Part shown: positions 50,295 through 61,859 of the stretch, piece after piece
Position numbering within the stretch: the first letter of the stretch is position 1
How the letters are laid out: every line of letters starts with the position of its first letter
Source: Sycon ciliatum
Taxonomy: Eukaryota > Porifera > Calcarea > Leucosolenida > Sycettidae
Length of the DNA: 64,000 nucleotides
Reading direction: 5' to 3'
Assembly: GCF_964019385.1 (NCBI RefSeq)
Contig: NC_088643.1
Span: forward strand, 45,606,678 to 45,670,677
Notes under the pieces: generated by a model
The model's database searches: none
What the model was told of the DNA's origin: nothing
The model's input: only the letters and a program-made list of their open reading frames with translations
Translations under genes and position numbers: made by a program

Positions 50295-50889
50295 GCATTT
50301 TTTTCTCCACAAATCTAAACCTCCAATCATTGTTTGTTTTTCTTTAGACTAGTGTGATGTATATTTGCAATGTGGAAAATTTTGATTGAGTGCAGGATGA
50401 TTTTTACAAAAATAATCAATCGGGCATTGGCCAAAATCTGGCTATCAATTACTTCCTACTTGTACTAATACTCATTGTTGGCTGGTTTCATGAACGTTGA
50501 AGTTACTGGTACAACCCTTCCTTGGTCGCCCGTGGCAGGTCTATTCATTGGCCCTGATTCTGAAGTCTGAAGCAGTATCTGCGAGTCCATCATATCGGGT
50601 GGTTAACCGGGTTCCTGGCGTGTGTGCCCTGTGGAACAATGTCCGAAATACTAAATGCCACCCGGCATCCCGCTTTGGGGCCTGGCTGCAGGAACTAATA
50701 TGAACAAAAGATATGAGGCCGGTTAATGTGAAATGTGAAAATAATATTAGTCCGGCTTGAAAAAATTGAACTGAGTAATGACAATAAGGCCGAACTGAGT
50801 AATGACAATAAGGCCGAACTGAGTAATGACAATAAGGCCAGGATAATGCTCAGAGTATAGGACTAGTTTTATGCCTTTAGAATTATTTT
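50295..50889. other. 3' flank of the coiled-coil gene
   Basis: Contains a three-copy 24-bp tandem repeat (50769-50840, AACTGAGTAATGACAATAAG...). ATAAAA occurs on the minus strand about 30 bp past the stop codon, a weak poly(A) signal candidate. Confidence 0.45.
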
Positions 50890-53672
50890 CTAAAGATTTC
50901 CCTTCCGTGCCCCAAGCTCTGCTAAGCTGGCTCTGAGGCTGGCATTCGTGGCCTTCAGTCGACTTACTTCCGTCTGATGGCTGTGCACCTGCAACAAAGG
51001 CAAACACAGAAGAAGACCGGCAAGTGAATGATAAAAGGAAATGGACATCTCCGTTAGCGCCAGTAGGCATGCCAAACTTAATGATAGCTTGCATAGAACT
51101 TGGTCCTACCGGCAGGACCGTCATACAGACATGCTGCACGGCCTCTGTTCTAAAATTCACCTAAAACCGGGCCCTAAACTGTTGCTATGGGGCTAATGGA
51201 GTCCACAAATTTTAGACGTGATCGGACAAGGCATATTACGAAATTCCATGGCAACAGCCTATGGTAACCATGGAAGCAGAGTATGGAATTTTGCATTCCA
51301 CTGCCACGGAAGGCTAAGAAAGACATTAGGGCCTCCCCACGATCGATGTGCCATGGTCAAATTTCACTTTGGACGGAGTTGCTAGCGCTCCGACAGGAAC
51401 ATGTGCGGCTATTTTGACAGACTCCTATTAAGTTATCCTCAGTCTCAATCGTTTCTACTCACCAAGGTATCCTCTACTTACCAAGGTATCCTCTACTTAC
51501 CAAGGTATCCTTTTCAGTTAGGTGGTCCTGAAGCAGAGCACTGTTACTGGCGAGGGACAGGTTCTCTTGCTGGCATTCTCGGTGTTGGACGTCGACTTTG
51601 GCCAGGCGCGTCCGTAAATCTCCAACCTCCATGTTAGCTATATCGTATAGGGACAATGATCCAAAAGAACAACATTGCAGTAAGATATCACGGGGGAGAC
51701 TTGGCCAAAGGCCGAAGGACGAGTTCTCCGCATCCGCAGGAACGCCACCACCTTCTTGGATCAAGGCGCAGATGCAGCTCCTAAGCGGTGGGAGGCGAGT
51801 AGATCAGACCCACCACAAAGTGGTCAAAGACCGAAAATCCATGTTTCCCTTGTGCCAGGCCACGAGTTCCGAATTAACTGTAAGGTCTTGTAATAACTAG
51901 GAAAAATTGCAAAAATGTGGAAGTGGCAAATGCACCGGATTTTTCAGAATTCAATTCAGCCATCCGGCTTGCAACCCATACATCATGGAGGTATGTGCGA
52001 TGCTGTGGACTGGATGCACCCTGTGTGTGCCGGTAAAGAAAGCATCACACCAGCATACTGATTGCATACTAGATTATGGCCATGTACAATGACCATACAA
52101 AAGCTACCAAGAAGTGGATCCATTTTCTGTACCAGTATTTCACAAAATCACTGCTACGCAATCGTGTTTGGTGTCCCTTTCAAAATACTAGTATTACCTG
52201 ACACCACCGGCAACACCATTCTAGAATGCAACCTCCGCAACATCCACAACACACTGTCAGTCAGTATATGGGCATGAAGATAATTAGCTTAGATTACAGC
52301 ATAAACATACCCTCTTCTAGTGTGTCCTCCATGTTCTTGATCTGCAGAACAGCAAAACAATGCGGCCACAGGTCATAATTTTGCATACGCTCGAATTCCA
52401 CCGATCATATGATCTACATTAACGTCCCGTTAGCTTTATTAAAAGAGCAAATCAACCTACAGTAGTGGTGTACAGTTGGTACATCATACACTGCATGCAC
52501 TCCTGTTATATTCCACGTGGCAAGGGGGGGGGGGGGGCAAAAGGTGGGAGGTGAGCACGCTCGACTCACAGTCATTGACACACATGCTCAAACCACACTC
52601 ATCCCATGGCTCCCAGTGTGGCTTGAAGTCCCACTCTGCTCCCAACCAAGAATTGATCGTTCGGCTTAGTACCTTTCAAATGGACCAGTCTAATGCTCCT
52701 CCCTCCCCACGTGGGCAGTTGCGCAAATGTTTGCACATGCTGTGACAAGACTTTAGTAGTTTCTAGTGTCAGTTAAGAAAGTTCTTCTGAACACGGAATA
52801 GTTGTTCTCTTAGACTTTGGTTGACTTTTAGTTTTTGAAATTAGTGTTCAGTTGACGAACTTGTATAGCTAAGGGGCCGTCCAAGGTTACCAATAATATT
52901 TTCAAAACGAAATGTTTTCGTTTGTGGGTGGGTGGGTTTGATGGAGTTTCGTTTTGAAAATAATTATTGAATGCTGATGGAGAATGCCCAGTTACTTCTG
53001 GGTGTCGAAAATTGACATCAATATTTTATTGGAATTCGTTTTACCTGCAGTAAAGGTGGGTGGGTGGGTGGGGGCTGAAAAATACTAAAACTTTTCGTTT
53101 TGTAAAAACAATCGGTAACCCCGGACGGCGCCTAAGTCGGTGAAGGTGATGGCGCACCGCCCACTCAAGCGGCCAGGGAACCAACAAACTCTCCACGGAT
53201 TTTTCGCGAAGCGAACTTGTGTTTGTCAGCTGCTCAGTCGAGCGATCCGTCTTTGGAGGAGAATTCGGACCACAGCGAAGATCCTGAGATCGAGGTCTGC
53301 TCGGACTCTAATCTTCCCCAAATGGAATCTGAAGTAGATTCTGACGACGATGCTAATGTATTTCCACTCCATTCTTACTGCTGGACATGGCCATCCAAGT
53401 AATCGTATATTTTATTATTTTGCCATTATCGTTCTCGATCTCAGCACGTCTTGAGCTTTGAAGCACTATCTTTACACAATTCAATGTAGTACGGCTATGT
53501 TCTACTACAGCCAGAGTCCTCAATGAAGTGATTGAAAAAATGGGAGAGAGTGCATGTGCTAAAATAGTAATTCTACATAACCCGCGCCCTCCCCTCAGCT
53601 GAACTCTGGATCCGCCGCTGCTCTCTTCTCTTCTCTTTTCTCTTCTCTTTTCTCTCTCTTCTCTCTCTCTCT

Positions 53673-53769
<97 letters not shown>

Positions 53770-55841
53770 CTCCCTCTGCTCTCTAGAGAAATGGCTGGGA
53801 GGTCGAGGCCCTCACAGCGGAGGTGGAGGTTAGAGGAGCCATTTCCAGCAGCCTGGACAGTTTGGCACGAGTATTGGGCTGTTGTAAGGAAAAGCAGTGC
53901 CAATTAAGAAGAAACTGCAGAAACGCAGCACTAAATTCCAGCTACATTATCTGGCTGAGGGGACGAGAGAAGGCATGGCGTGACTGGCCACTGCCTCCTC
54001 AAACTGGAGTGTATGAAGAATGGCTGGGAAGTTGAGGCCCCACAGCGGAGGTGGGGGGCTAGAGGAGCTATTTCCAGCAGCCTGGACGGTTTGGCACGAG
54101 CATTGGGCTGTTGTAAGGAAAAGCAGCGCCAATTAACCCTTTGTCCTTTCGCCCATACTTGAACCGTACACCTGTGTACGGTTCAACCCACGCATGTTCA
54201 AAGCGACCTGGAAGCTACGCGGATCACCCGATCCACATAAAAATTCACGTGCACACAGCCTACGCTATGTAGAGGATGATACACGGGTCGCTGGGGCTAG
54301 AAAAAATTCAGGAAATCAAAGTCGAAGTTTGCTTGCGCCGTAACTTCCGACATGGCAGCACGCAGGTCGCTTGATGCAGATGAAGCGCTTGTTTTAGGAT
54401 CGCTGGAGTGACCCAAGCGACAATCCTATGTCCTCTGATGAAGAGAACGAACTGGACGAAGCCTTAGTAGAAGGTGTTGATTCTGATTTTGATGACGACG
54501 CGGATTATGATGTCATAACCGTCGACCCAACTGTCGGACATGTCGACCACTCCGATTTGAGCGCAGGATCGGCAGAACAGCACTCGCGTGGTGAAGAGAG
54601 TGTACCACCGCCGTGTCTTACCCGTCGTGGAGCAGCAGGGTCAGCTAGAATGCCGCAGCACGTGGAGCGGGAGCGTAGTCCGATGCCAGAGAGGTCCAGA
54701 TCTCCGTCACCTGCGCGCCGTCAAACTCTTGGTCGACAGCCGCTCAGAGCGAGGAGAGTAGCCGCACGGGGCCGCAATGTTGAGCATGTCGCCACTGGCA
54801 CTCCTCTGGCTAATGCTCCGTGTTTGCCCAACATGCCAGGGGTGCTACTGCAGGTCATACTTGTACAAATTGCACATTATTATACATAGGAAAGAACTTG
54901 AACTTTTAATTTTGCCGATTTTTGCCAAAAATCATTTTTGATACTCTTGTTTGGCCACGCCTATCTGAGGAATTCAACCCAAACTGCATTTTTAGTTCAC
55001 AATTATCATAAGCTTTCAGGAAAACATAAAGTGTACATACAAAATATCAGCTGCTTGGGAATGGTGAGTGGATTTGTTGAAGCATGTACCCCTCACATAC
55101 ATTTTGGGCAAAAGGACAAAGGGTTTTAAAAGAAGAAACTGCAGAAACGCAGCACTAAATTCCAGCTACGTTATCTGCCTGAGGCGACGAGAGAAGGCTT
55201 GGCGTGACTAGCCGCTGTTTTAAAAGTCCCGGCGAGGCAGTTTGTTGGCACTTGGTTGGCGGACAGCAACCCAGCGACGATAGTTGGATACCCTTCAAAT
55301 CTTGGTTTTAACTCGCCACACCGGCTTCTAAAGGGCCGGGGTGGGTGTTCGCCAACCAAGTTGAGCCTTCGTTCGTTTTTTCTAGTCTACTTGCTTGTGC
55401 CATGCCGCGCTGGAGCCAGTCTATCTGCAGATACATTCGCCGCACAGAGCTACTATTGCACAAAGCCGCAGCGCTGTGCGCTGCTATTCGCTGTATGCTT
55501 TCACTGCACCTAGCTGCTGTTTAAACTGCACGACGCCACAACACAACTTCACTACAACAGTCTCGTTCACAACTTCACTACAATAGTCTCGTCCATATTG
55601 CACTACACTGAAAGCCGGCCTGCTCCCGCTCTGAAGAGCTTTTTAGCCTTCACCGTTTTCGCTCAAACCCAGGCATGGGCCCACAGTGGCAGTCGCTTCC
55701 TTTTTCTTTCCTTTTTTCTTTCTCCTTTTACTTTCTCCGACACTGCCTAAAAAACAGTTGAGACGGTTTTTTACCCACCAGTTTTTTTGTGCGAATTACT
55801 TTCCTCCCTCTCTTTCTCTGTCTCCCTCTTTCATTCTCCCT

Positions 55842-55908
<67 letters not shown>

Positions 55909-57031
55909 CTTGACTGCATAGCTCCTCACTGTGTCGTCCTGGTTGATTAGTCTCTGCTCCAAGACAGCCATGGCACTCTTCATCTCGTCTTTGTACTGGC
56001 GCAGCTCTACCAGCTCTCTGATAAGTGCATGCTTCTGCTGATCTCGATGCTCCAGCAGGCTATTCATCTGTCAGAATAACACAGCCATAACATTGCACAC
56101 TCACAATTAGAGAGCTGGGCAACGTACAGCAAATACACAATTCGGCACTCAGCCTGATCATCAGTACACTGCCCTCACTGAAATGTACCAATACTAGAGT
56201 TGCACATTTGCCGGATTTGTTTATACCCCTATGCTCAGTTAACCAAACCTCCAATATCTAATACTTCACGGCTTATCTGTTGTTTTCTCACGAACACGTC
56301 ACGGAGCCATCAAAGCAAAGGAAACCTGCGGATTTTAGCTGCACAAACGTCTGCAAGAGCAGTGTGTGACAGGAATGTCAAATGTCAGTCTCCAATGCAA
56401 TACGTCTCACTCTGCAATACGTCTCACTCTGCAATACGTCTCACTCTGCAATACGTCTCACTCTGCAATACGTCTCACTCTGCAATACGTCTCACTCTGC
56501 AATACGTCTCACTCTGCAATACGTCTCACTCTGCAATACGTCTCACTCTGTAATATGGAACACGATTAATTATTATTAGTTACACTTTCAAGCTGGCTTC
56601 TAAGCTCCAAGGTTTCTGTCTGAAGCCGTGAATGGTCTTCAATAAGGCTACCGCAGGTAGAGTCAACCTGTTTGGTGGATGCAAGAGGCAAAGAAACAAT
56701 ACAATGGTCACACAATTTACTCAAGTTTGAATTAGGCTTCTCGTACCGCTTTTTTTTAGCACTACTCCAAGTAGGGGAAGTGTGTGTAACAGTGTTGATC
56801 CCTATATTATGGAGGCTTGCACCTGTCTGTCAACTCTGCTTGACACTTTGACTGGCTCGTGATTGCCATTCAGAGCACACAAGGGAGTGGGGCCTTCTTG
56901 CAGGTGTGTTAAGGGGAAGGTTCGACAAACTTCTCATATGCTCTGGATAGCAGCCATGCGTCAGTTTAGAAAGTGTCTAGTTGGCGGGAAAAGCCCGAGC
57001 TCCTGTGTGTGGAGCAACACACACACGCACA

Positions 57032-57098
<67 letters not shown>

Positions 57099-60000
57099 TC
57101 TCTCTCTCTCTCTCTCTCACGCTCACCCACCCACACACACTTTCTCTATTATCGCCGAAGTCGCCACCAGCATTACTCACTAGTTTACAAGAAACCATCT
57201 TACCCCGCATGAAGGCATCACCCCAGCACTGATGAAGAAACCATCTTACCCCGCATGAAGGCACCGCCCCAGCACTGGTGAAGAAACCATCTTACCCCGC
57301 ATGAAGGCACCACCCCAGCACTGATGAAGAAACCATCTTACCCCGCATGAAGGCACCACCCCAGCACTGATGAAGAAACCATCTTACTGACATAAACTTA
57401 TGCATGAAGCAACTTTCTTTGATGATCTAAAGGACCGGGCACAGTGCAACCCCACACCTGCATAGAGCACTGCATATTACTTACTGACATACAGGACAAT
57501 AGTTACCTTTGCCTTAGCTGCAGTGATGCTATCCAGGGAGAGTTCAGCTTTGCTCAGCTTGGCTCGACTGCTCGAACTATCATCCTGCGGTGTTGTTACG
57601 TACATACACGCAGCAAAAACAAGTCGTTTGTACTTGTAATGGCACAGACACCCCCACATTACAGTTTCAATGCCCACGCAAGCACACGCGGACAGGCAGA
57701 GATAGCCGTTCTAGTTGCAGGGCACTTGATGTGTAGCGTGTTAACGACGGCAATGCTTGACTGCTACCTACGTTTTAAAATGACGGAAACAAAGGATCAA
57801 AAGTGGCACGATGGTGAATCTAATAGAAACTGTAGCCAGCGGTGTGTGTGTTTTAATGCGCAACTCACCTTACTTACGGCATTTAGATCTTTCTTGTCTC
57901 CCCAAAAACTCAATAATGCTTCGAAGTAATCAGCTATTTATAACCGAGGTTCACTTCACACCCAAGGTACATGAGATATGAACTTCCCACAGTCAGGATG
58001 CTACTTGTATCCCACACACACGTACCTTCATGGCTGTGTAATGAGACCTTTGGACACAGTCCCTGTGCTCGTCTTCACGCTGCCTGCCGGCCTCTACACG
58101 ACACTCCAGCTCAGTGCATTTCTCTTTGAAGGTGGTAGCCCTGGCGTCGATGTCAGACACGCGAGAGTTGGCTTGATCCAGCTGAACAGGAAAACCAGCA
58201 GACACTTATATGCAATGTGACAGCATGACTGTATGCATGATCCACTGGCATGCTGCCATATTTAATAAGAAAAGTGCATGGCTGTACGTATTCTAACATT
58301 GTATGACAGCGACCATCTAGAATCTAGTGAAATCCATTGGAAGCTCAAATATACTAGATTCATGTCGCTGAGATAAGCTGCAATAGCTCTGTAGGGAGAG
58401 CGTTAGACTGTGCAGTGGTAGTTCAATCTTCTCCTTTGGGTTTCTTCACATAGCCATGCCAGCCGAAATAGCTCAGTTGGGAGAGCGTTAGACTGAAGAT
58501 CTAAAGGTCCCTGGTTCAATCCCGGGTTTCGGCATTCCCTTTTATTATTATTATTTTTTTATTACTGTCTACAGTCCGTTTCAAAAAGATTTGCAATCCT
58601 GGCGATCGCCTGCGGAGTTTGGCGTCTTACCGTATGAGCACTCGAGCGCTGCCTGGAAAAACTCACTGTGAACTCGAAGAAATATTCCGCGCGAAAGCAG
58701 GAAAAATGGCAACTCACTCACATTGATACAGTCATGTGCGTCTGTCGTCTGGTTTACACAAACGAGTTCTTCCTCGTATCGATAATGGAGTCAGAGAGGA
58801 CATGTATAATTATGTCGAAACGAAAGTGTTGTAAATGTTGACGAGCGGCATGGGTCCCAATTCGTTTTGTGACCAAAATAGTTTCTTTGAGCTGCGATGC
58901 AATTTACTCACCGTGTGACGAAACGACATCGACACGGACTCATTCCCATGGCCATGACTTGGCAAAGCTATCCGTGTGACTTCGACGACATTTTGAGAAA
59001 AGCAGACGCTTGTGAACGCTGATAGAAGACGGCGTTGACTGCTAAATTCGAATAAATTGGCGATCTTGAAATACTAGAATAAATCTCAAAAAGCTACAGC
59101 GCGATGACTTCCATGTTCACTCACACCATTGCAGTGTTGTGGGTGTGTTCACATGGCGTGAGCCAGTCAAGTGTCAGTCAGTTCGGCAGGAAGCGCGAGC
59201 TCCAACAACAACAAGTCGTTTGGTACAGCCATCATGCATGGCTTCTTTGTCTCGTACCAGCTTGACCACCAAAACAATGAAGAAAAAAGTTTGACTTGAG
59301 GATAGGTTGGGATTTGAACTCACAACTAACTTCATGGTCAGCAGACAGCATTCATAACCACAAGGCCAAAAAGGAAAGGATAAATCGTGGGTTTTGATAA
59401 AAAATCGATACTGGCTTCCTGGGCAAATTGTAAACCATGGGAAAAGGCCGGAAACCTGGCCGAAATTCTAACTCCTTAACGACTGATCCAATTGTTCCGA
59501 AACTTTCACAGAACAATTTGCCGTGTCCTAACAAGCCATTCTATGTACTTTGTTGTCCAAATTTCCCTTATCTTCATACTTTTTAAGACCCAAACCTGAT
59601 TGTAAATCTTTTTGAAACAGACTATAGGGAGTTTCTGTTGCCATGTCTGTGGCTGGCAAACCATCTGCTTCCGGATTTTAGACAAACCAGCCAAAATGTC
59701 TCAGTTGGGAGAGCATTTAATTGTTTTGATTAAAAAAAAAGTGTCACAGCGACCATTGTGCGGCGGGAAAGGAAGACTCTCTCCGAAAAGCATGGCAAAA
59801 CTGTGGCCACAGGCCTCAGGGCACTGATCGAGGGGAAAGGCAGGGAATTTTCTAGAACCGCCCCAACCGGTTTTCGACCGGTTGAAATTGTTGGCGACCG
59901 GTTGAAAAGTTACAAATCAGTTCCAACCGCCTGTACTTTTCTGTGGGTGAATGGAGCTGTGAATGGTCAAACGCTTTTTTTCTGGACGGATACTTCCAGC

Positions 60001-61842
60001 GAAGCCGCGTGGGCTGGTACTAGGGTCACGAGTTTGTACTCCAGCACCAAGAAATCTGTTAAATTGCTGTCGAGTGCCATATTTGGGTTGTACTTTGAAA
60101 ATTAAAAGACCCCCCCCCCCACACTCTTCATTGGACCGTAACCGGTTGGAAATTCGTCCGAGAATATACCCAGGAAAGGGTACGGTCATATAGCCAAGTT
60201 TTTTTCTGTTTTCGTATTTTTCTGTTTGGCGCATATAAGCAGTGCTGAAACCGAGACCCCTGGTTGCTTTAGCTGCTCTTGCCCCGCCTCCACTGCTTCG
60301 GCTGCCATCGCTATGTGCATCTCCGTGCGTTTTTGCCGGCGTTTGCACCATGATGGTTTGTGGTTATCTTGTAAAAAAAAGAAAAGAAAAAAAGTGCACA
60401 TGTGCGTAGATCGACTTTATAAGTTGTACGAGGGCACAGCAGGCTGCACACAGTGCATTCAAGCATGCACTCATGCATGGTGAACATGAAAAATATAGTA
60501 GAAAATGAAGTACAAATGACAGTCCTCCGGCTCAGTAGAGTGCTCAATATTCATTCGAATAGAGCTATCGTACACACGTCACAGAGCACCACGCATCATT
60601 CGTTGTACAAGTAACTATTAGTTTCATGCCCATTGGCAATTTCAGACAACTGACGTGTGTACAAAATGAACTACAAAGTCAGGAATAGATTTCATTTTTG
60701 AGTTTCGAGCCGGAAATGACATGGCAATACACAGGACTAACAGGGCACTCACGCTGCAGCCACAGCCACGTTTAAACAGGAATATTTTAGGTTCTGGCAC
60801 GACATCTGAACTGCGAAATTGGAAAGCATAATTGCGATCAACAGCTGGCATTTGGCCGTGAATCATCAGCCAGTTGTACTTTGCCACGGCTTGGGTTTCT
60901 TGTTCGCAGCCATAACAATACTTTGCCAGACGTGAGCTGGATTCAATCGTGCATCAAGTAAACAGTCTAATAGAGATGTGTTGAAACGACAGCCAGTCGC
61001 AGTGACCCGGATGAGATTGGGCGATGATAATGTGAATGCCCACAAGAGGAAACTGACCACAACTGTGAATGGCCACCCACGGTTGCTTAGCAATCTGAAC
61101 GTTTCCTTTTGTCAAGTGACCGCTGGTTATCCTGTAACCGTAAATCCTCCATTAGATTGAAGATCCAAAAACAGTCTCTGGTCAGTCAATCCCGGATTTC
61201 GGCATTCCTTATTTTCGGTTCAGGGAGGTTTTGTGGCCATGTCAGTGGCAGGTCAATATTCTGCTTCAGGTATCTAGCTACGTGTACCTGTAGTCATGCT
61301 AGCCGAAATAGCTCAGTTGGGAGAGCGTTAGACTGAAGATCTAAAGGTCCCTGGTTCAATCCCGGGTTTCGGCATTTCTTTTTTTTTCTTCAACGAAACA
61401 AAAATATAGACCAACACCACCATCAAGAGCTATCCGGAGCAGAGAAACAGCCAGAAGAAAAGCAAATTTTACACATTTGTTAAAAAATGCCAAATGTTAA
61501 AAAAAGCTAAATCACCTCGTACTACTTACTGTAGTACCGTAAAGTACCGCTGGAGTTGAGTTGCACACTCTTGGGGGTTATGTACTCTTGGTACTACCGG
61601 TACTACCGGTAGTACCAACCTTTAAAATAGCGTAGACAGTACTGGTGTGGTGCTCACCTGCTGTTGCAGTGTTTGGCATTTCTTGTTTGCATTGTCCAGG
61701 CGCCGCTTTCTTGTCAGCATGGTCTGCTGAAGGTGTTCTTCATGCTGTCGGAGTTTCTTCATGTCACTGACGTGTTGCTTGGTCTCCCTCTGAGCCGTAG
61801 CAACGTCTTCCATGAGGCTGTGGCGGTCTTTCGTGATGGTGG
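50890..61842 (-). CDS. coiled-coil protein, C-terminal eight exons
   Basis: Eight minus-strand exons join in phase: 61842-61658, 58181-58026, 57584-57507, 56667-56584, 56067-55909, 52341-52311, 51637-51501 and 50988-50890 (TAG stop). Every junction has an AG acceptor and a GT donor (GTGAGC, GTACGT, GTAACT, GTAACT, GTGAGG, GTATGT, GTAAGT). The first visible exon starts at phase 1 and the 31-nt exon hands phase 1 to the next; all other junctions are phase 0. The product covers about 308 residues, nearly all charged heptad-like helix, for example MKKLRQHEEHLQQTMLTRKR, LIRELVELRQYKDEMKSAMA and VSRLKATNASLRASLAEL. It should be an elongated coiled-coil protein, perhaps cytoskeletal or ciliary, but I do not recognise the family. 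Earlier exons were not found before the 62.3-kb minisatellite and may lie beyond the window. Confidence 0.82.
51463..51513 (-). repeat. triplicated 19-bp unit carrying the exon-7 splice donor
   Basis: GATACCTTG followed by GTAAGTAGAG occurs three times on the minus strand (third copy GTGAGTAG), so donors end exons at 51501, 51482 or 51463. Use of the second or third adds 19 or 38 nt and shifts frame. Confidence 0.85.
51767..51880. repeat. GCAGATGCAGC dispersed repeat, copy 3
   Basis: GCAGATGCAGCTCCTAAGCGG at the start, and ATCCATGTTTCCCTTGTGCC near the end, matching the 29227 copy. Located in intron 6 of the coiled-coil gene. Confidence 0.5.
52874..53131. mobile_element. MITE (258 bp) with 5-bp target duplication
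   Basis: Left GGGCCGTCCAAGGTTACC and right (reverse complement) GCGCCGTCCGGGGTTACC, the inverted ends continuing to CAAAACGAAA over about 43 bp. CTAAG flanks both sides (52869-52873 and 53132-53136). Confidence 0.75.
53149..53402 (+). pseudogene. possible transposase N-terminal fragment, frameshifted
   Basis: From the ATG at 53149: HRPLKRPGNQQTLHGFFAKR. The frame then shifts by one base into SAAQSSDPSLEENSDHSED and a longer acidic stretch ending at a stop near 53402. The basic-then-acidic layout resembles the leader at 29792. No zinc finger or catalytic domain follows. Confidence 0.35.
53625..53780. repeat. (CT)n / (TCTTC)n microsatellite
   Basis: CT array with TCTTCTC interruptions on its left side, inside intron 5 of the coiled-coil gene. 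Confidence 0.95.
53787..54136. repeat. ~235-bp tandem duplication, second copy split by piggyBac insertion
   Basis: Copy 1 begins at 53787 (AATGGCTGGGAGGTCGAGGC). Copy 2 begins at about 54015 and stops at the TTAA (54133-54136), resuming at 55126 (GAAGAAACTGCAGAAACGCA) after the inserted element. Function unknown. Confidence 0.8.
54137..55125 (+). mobile_element. piggyBac-type element (989 bp), internally deleted
   Basis: Ends CCCTTTGTCCTTTCGCCCA and (reverse complement) CCCTTTGTCCTTTTGCCCA, flanked by TTAA on both sides. A subterminal palindrome AACCGTACA/TGTACGGTT lies at 54161-54183. The undamaged copy of the host duplication (CCAATTAAGAAG near 53900) shows the empty site. It carries only an N-terminal piece of transposase. 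Confidence 0.88.
54352..54889 (+). pseudogene. piggyBac transposase N-terminal remnant
   Basis: An ATG at 54352 opens AARRSLDADEALVLGSLE, matching the R.xxAEEAL leader of many piggyBac transposases, then hits TGA. One frame over, from about 54412, the reading continues SSDEENELDEALVEGVDSDF and DDDADYD, the usual acidic N-terminal region, to a stop at 54889. The break is therefore one frameshift. The DDE catalytic core and the C-terminal zinc-binding domain are absent. Confidence 0.6.
55126..55246. repeat. remainder of the split tandem duplication
   Basis: GAAGAAACTGCAGAAACGCA through GGCTTGGCGTGACTAGCC matches the second half of copy 1 (53905-53990), with two extra A bases at the junction. 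Confidence 0.75.
55247..55365. mobile_element. small foldback, CTTGGTTGGCG ends
   Basis: CACTTGGTTGGCGGACA at the left and TGTTCGCCAACCAAGTTG at the right form inverted ends of about 15 bp. Confidence 0.45.
55845..55903. repeat. (CT)n microsatellite at a splice donor
   Basis: CT array starting five bases past the exon-5 donor of the minus-strand coiled-coil gene, so the intron begins GTGAGG and then GA repeats. Confidence 0.95.
56398..56552. repeat. 17-bp minisatellite, ~9 copies
   Basis: Unit ATACGTCTCACTCTGCA in near-perfect register. Located in intron 4 about 30 bp beyond the exon-4 donor. Confidence 0.95.
57018..57120. repeat. (CA)n then (CT)n microsatellite
   Basis: CA array followed by a short TCTCTC run, intronic. 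Confidence 0.95.
57191..57387. repeat. 46-bp minisatellite, ~4 copies
   Basis: Unit holds TCTTACCCCGCATGAAGGCA, CCACCCCAGCACTGATGAAG and AAACCA. Copies differ at a few positions. Confidence 0.93.
58377..58432 (+). pseudogene. tRNA-Phe pseudogene, internally deleted
   Basis: GCTGCAATAGCTCTGTAGGG and GAGAGCGTTAGACTG match tRNA-Phe. The anticodon arm is then lost and only AGTTCAATCT of the T arm remains. Lies 30 bp upstream of the intact copy at 58462. Confidence 0.75.
58462..58534 (+). tRNA. tRNA-Phe (GAA), copy 2
   Basis: Intact 73-nt cloverleaf with anticodon stem TTAGA/TCTAA and loop CTGAAGA, ending in the discriminator A and a T-rich terminator. Lies in intron 1 of the coiled-coil gene on the opposite strand. 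Confidence 0.97.
59288..59375 (-). ncRNA. tRNA-like SINE head
   Basis: On the minus strand GGCCTTGTGGTTATGAATGC resembles an A-box region and GAGTTCAAATCC is a good B box, about 40 bases downstream. The anticodon region does not form a clean stem. The sequence after it (AACCTATCCTCAAGTCAAAC) is not tRNA. Likely a tRNA-derived SINE. Confidence 0.45.
59688..59728 (+). pseudogene. tRNA-Phe 5'-half pseudogene
   Basis: GCCAAAATGTCTCAGTTGGG and AGAGCATTTAATTG match the first half of tRNA-Phe, then degrade into A runs. The preceding bases (GCCATGTCTGTGGCTGG) match those before the 61302 gene. Confidence 0.65.
59850..60145. repeat. ACCGGTT-rich segment
   Basis: CCAACCGGTTTTCGACCGGTTGAA and further CGACCGGTTGAA copies cluster at 59865-59910, with TAACCGGTTGGAA at about 60138. 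Possible foldback; boundaries unclear. Confidence 0.35.
60146..61149 (-). other. intronic; nothing recognised
   Basis: Part of intron 1 of the coiled-coil gene. No element ends or RNA genes seen before the tRNA pseudogene at 61150. Confidence 0.4.
61150..61206 (+). pseudogene. tRNA-Phe 3'-half pseudogene
   Basis: TTAGATTGAAGATC followed, after a disturbed variable region, by CAGTCAATCCCGGATTTCGG and CA. The D arm is missing. Confidence 0.7.
61302..61374 (+). tRNA. tRNA-Phe (GAA), copy 3
   Basis: Same 73-nt sequence as copy 2 and followed by a long T run. Also lies antisense within intron 1 of the coiled-coil gene. Confidence 0.97.
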
Positions 61843-61859
61843 CTGCAGAAGAAACCAGA

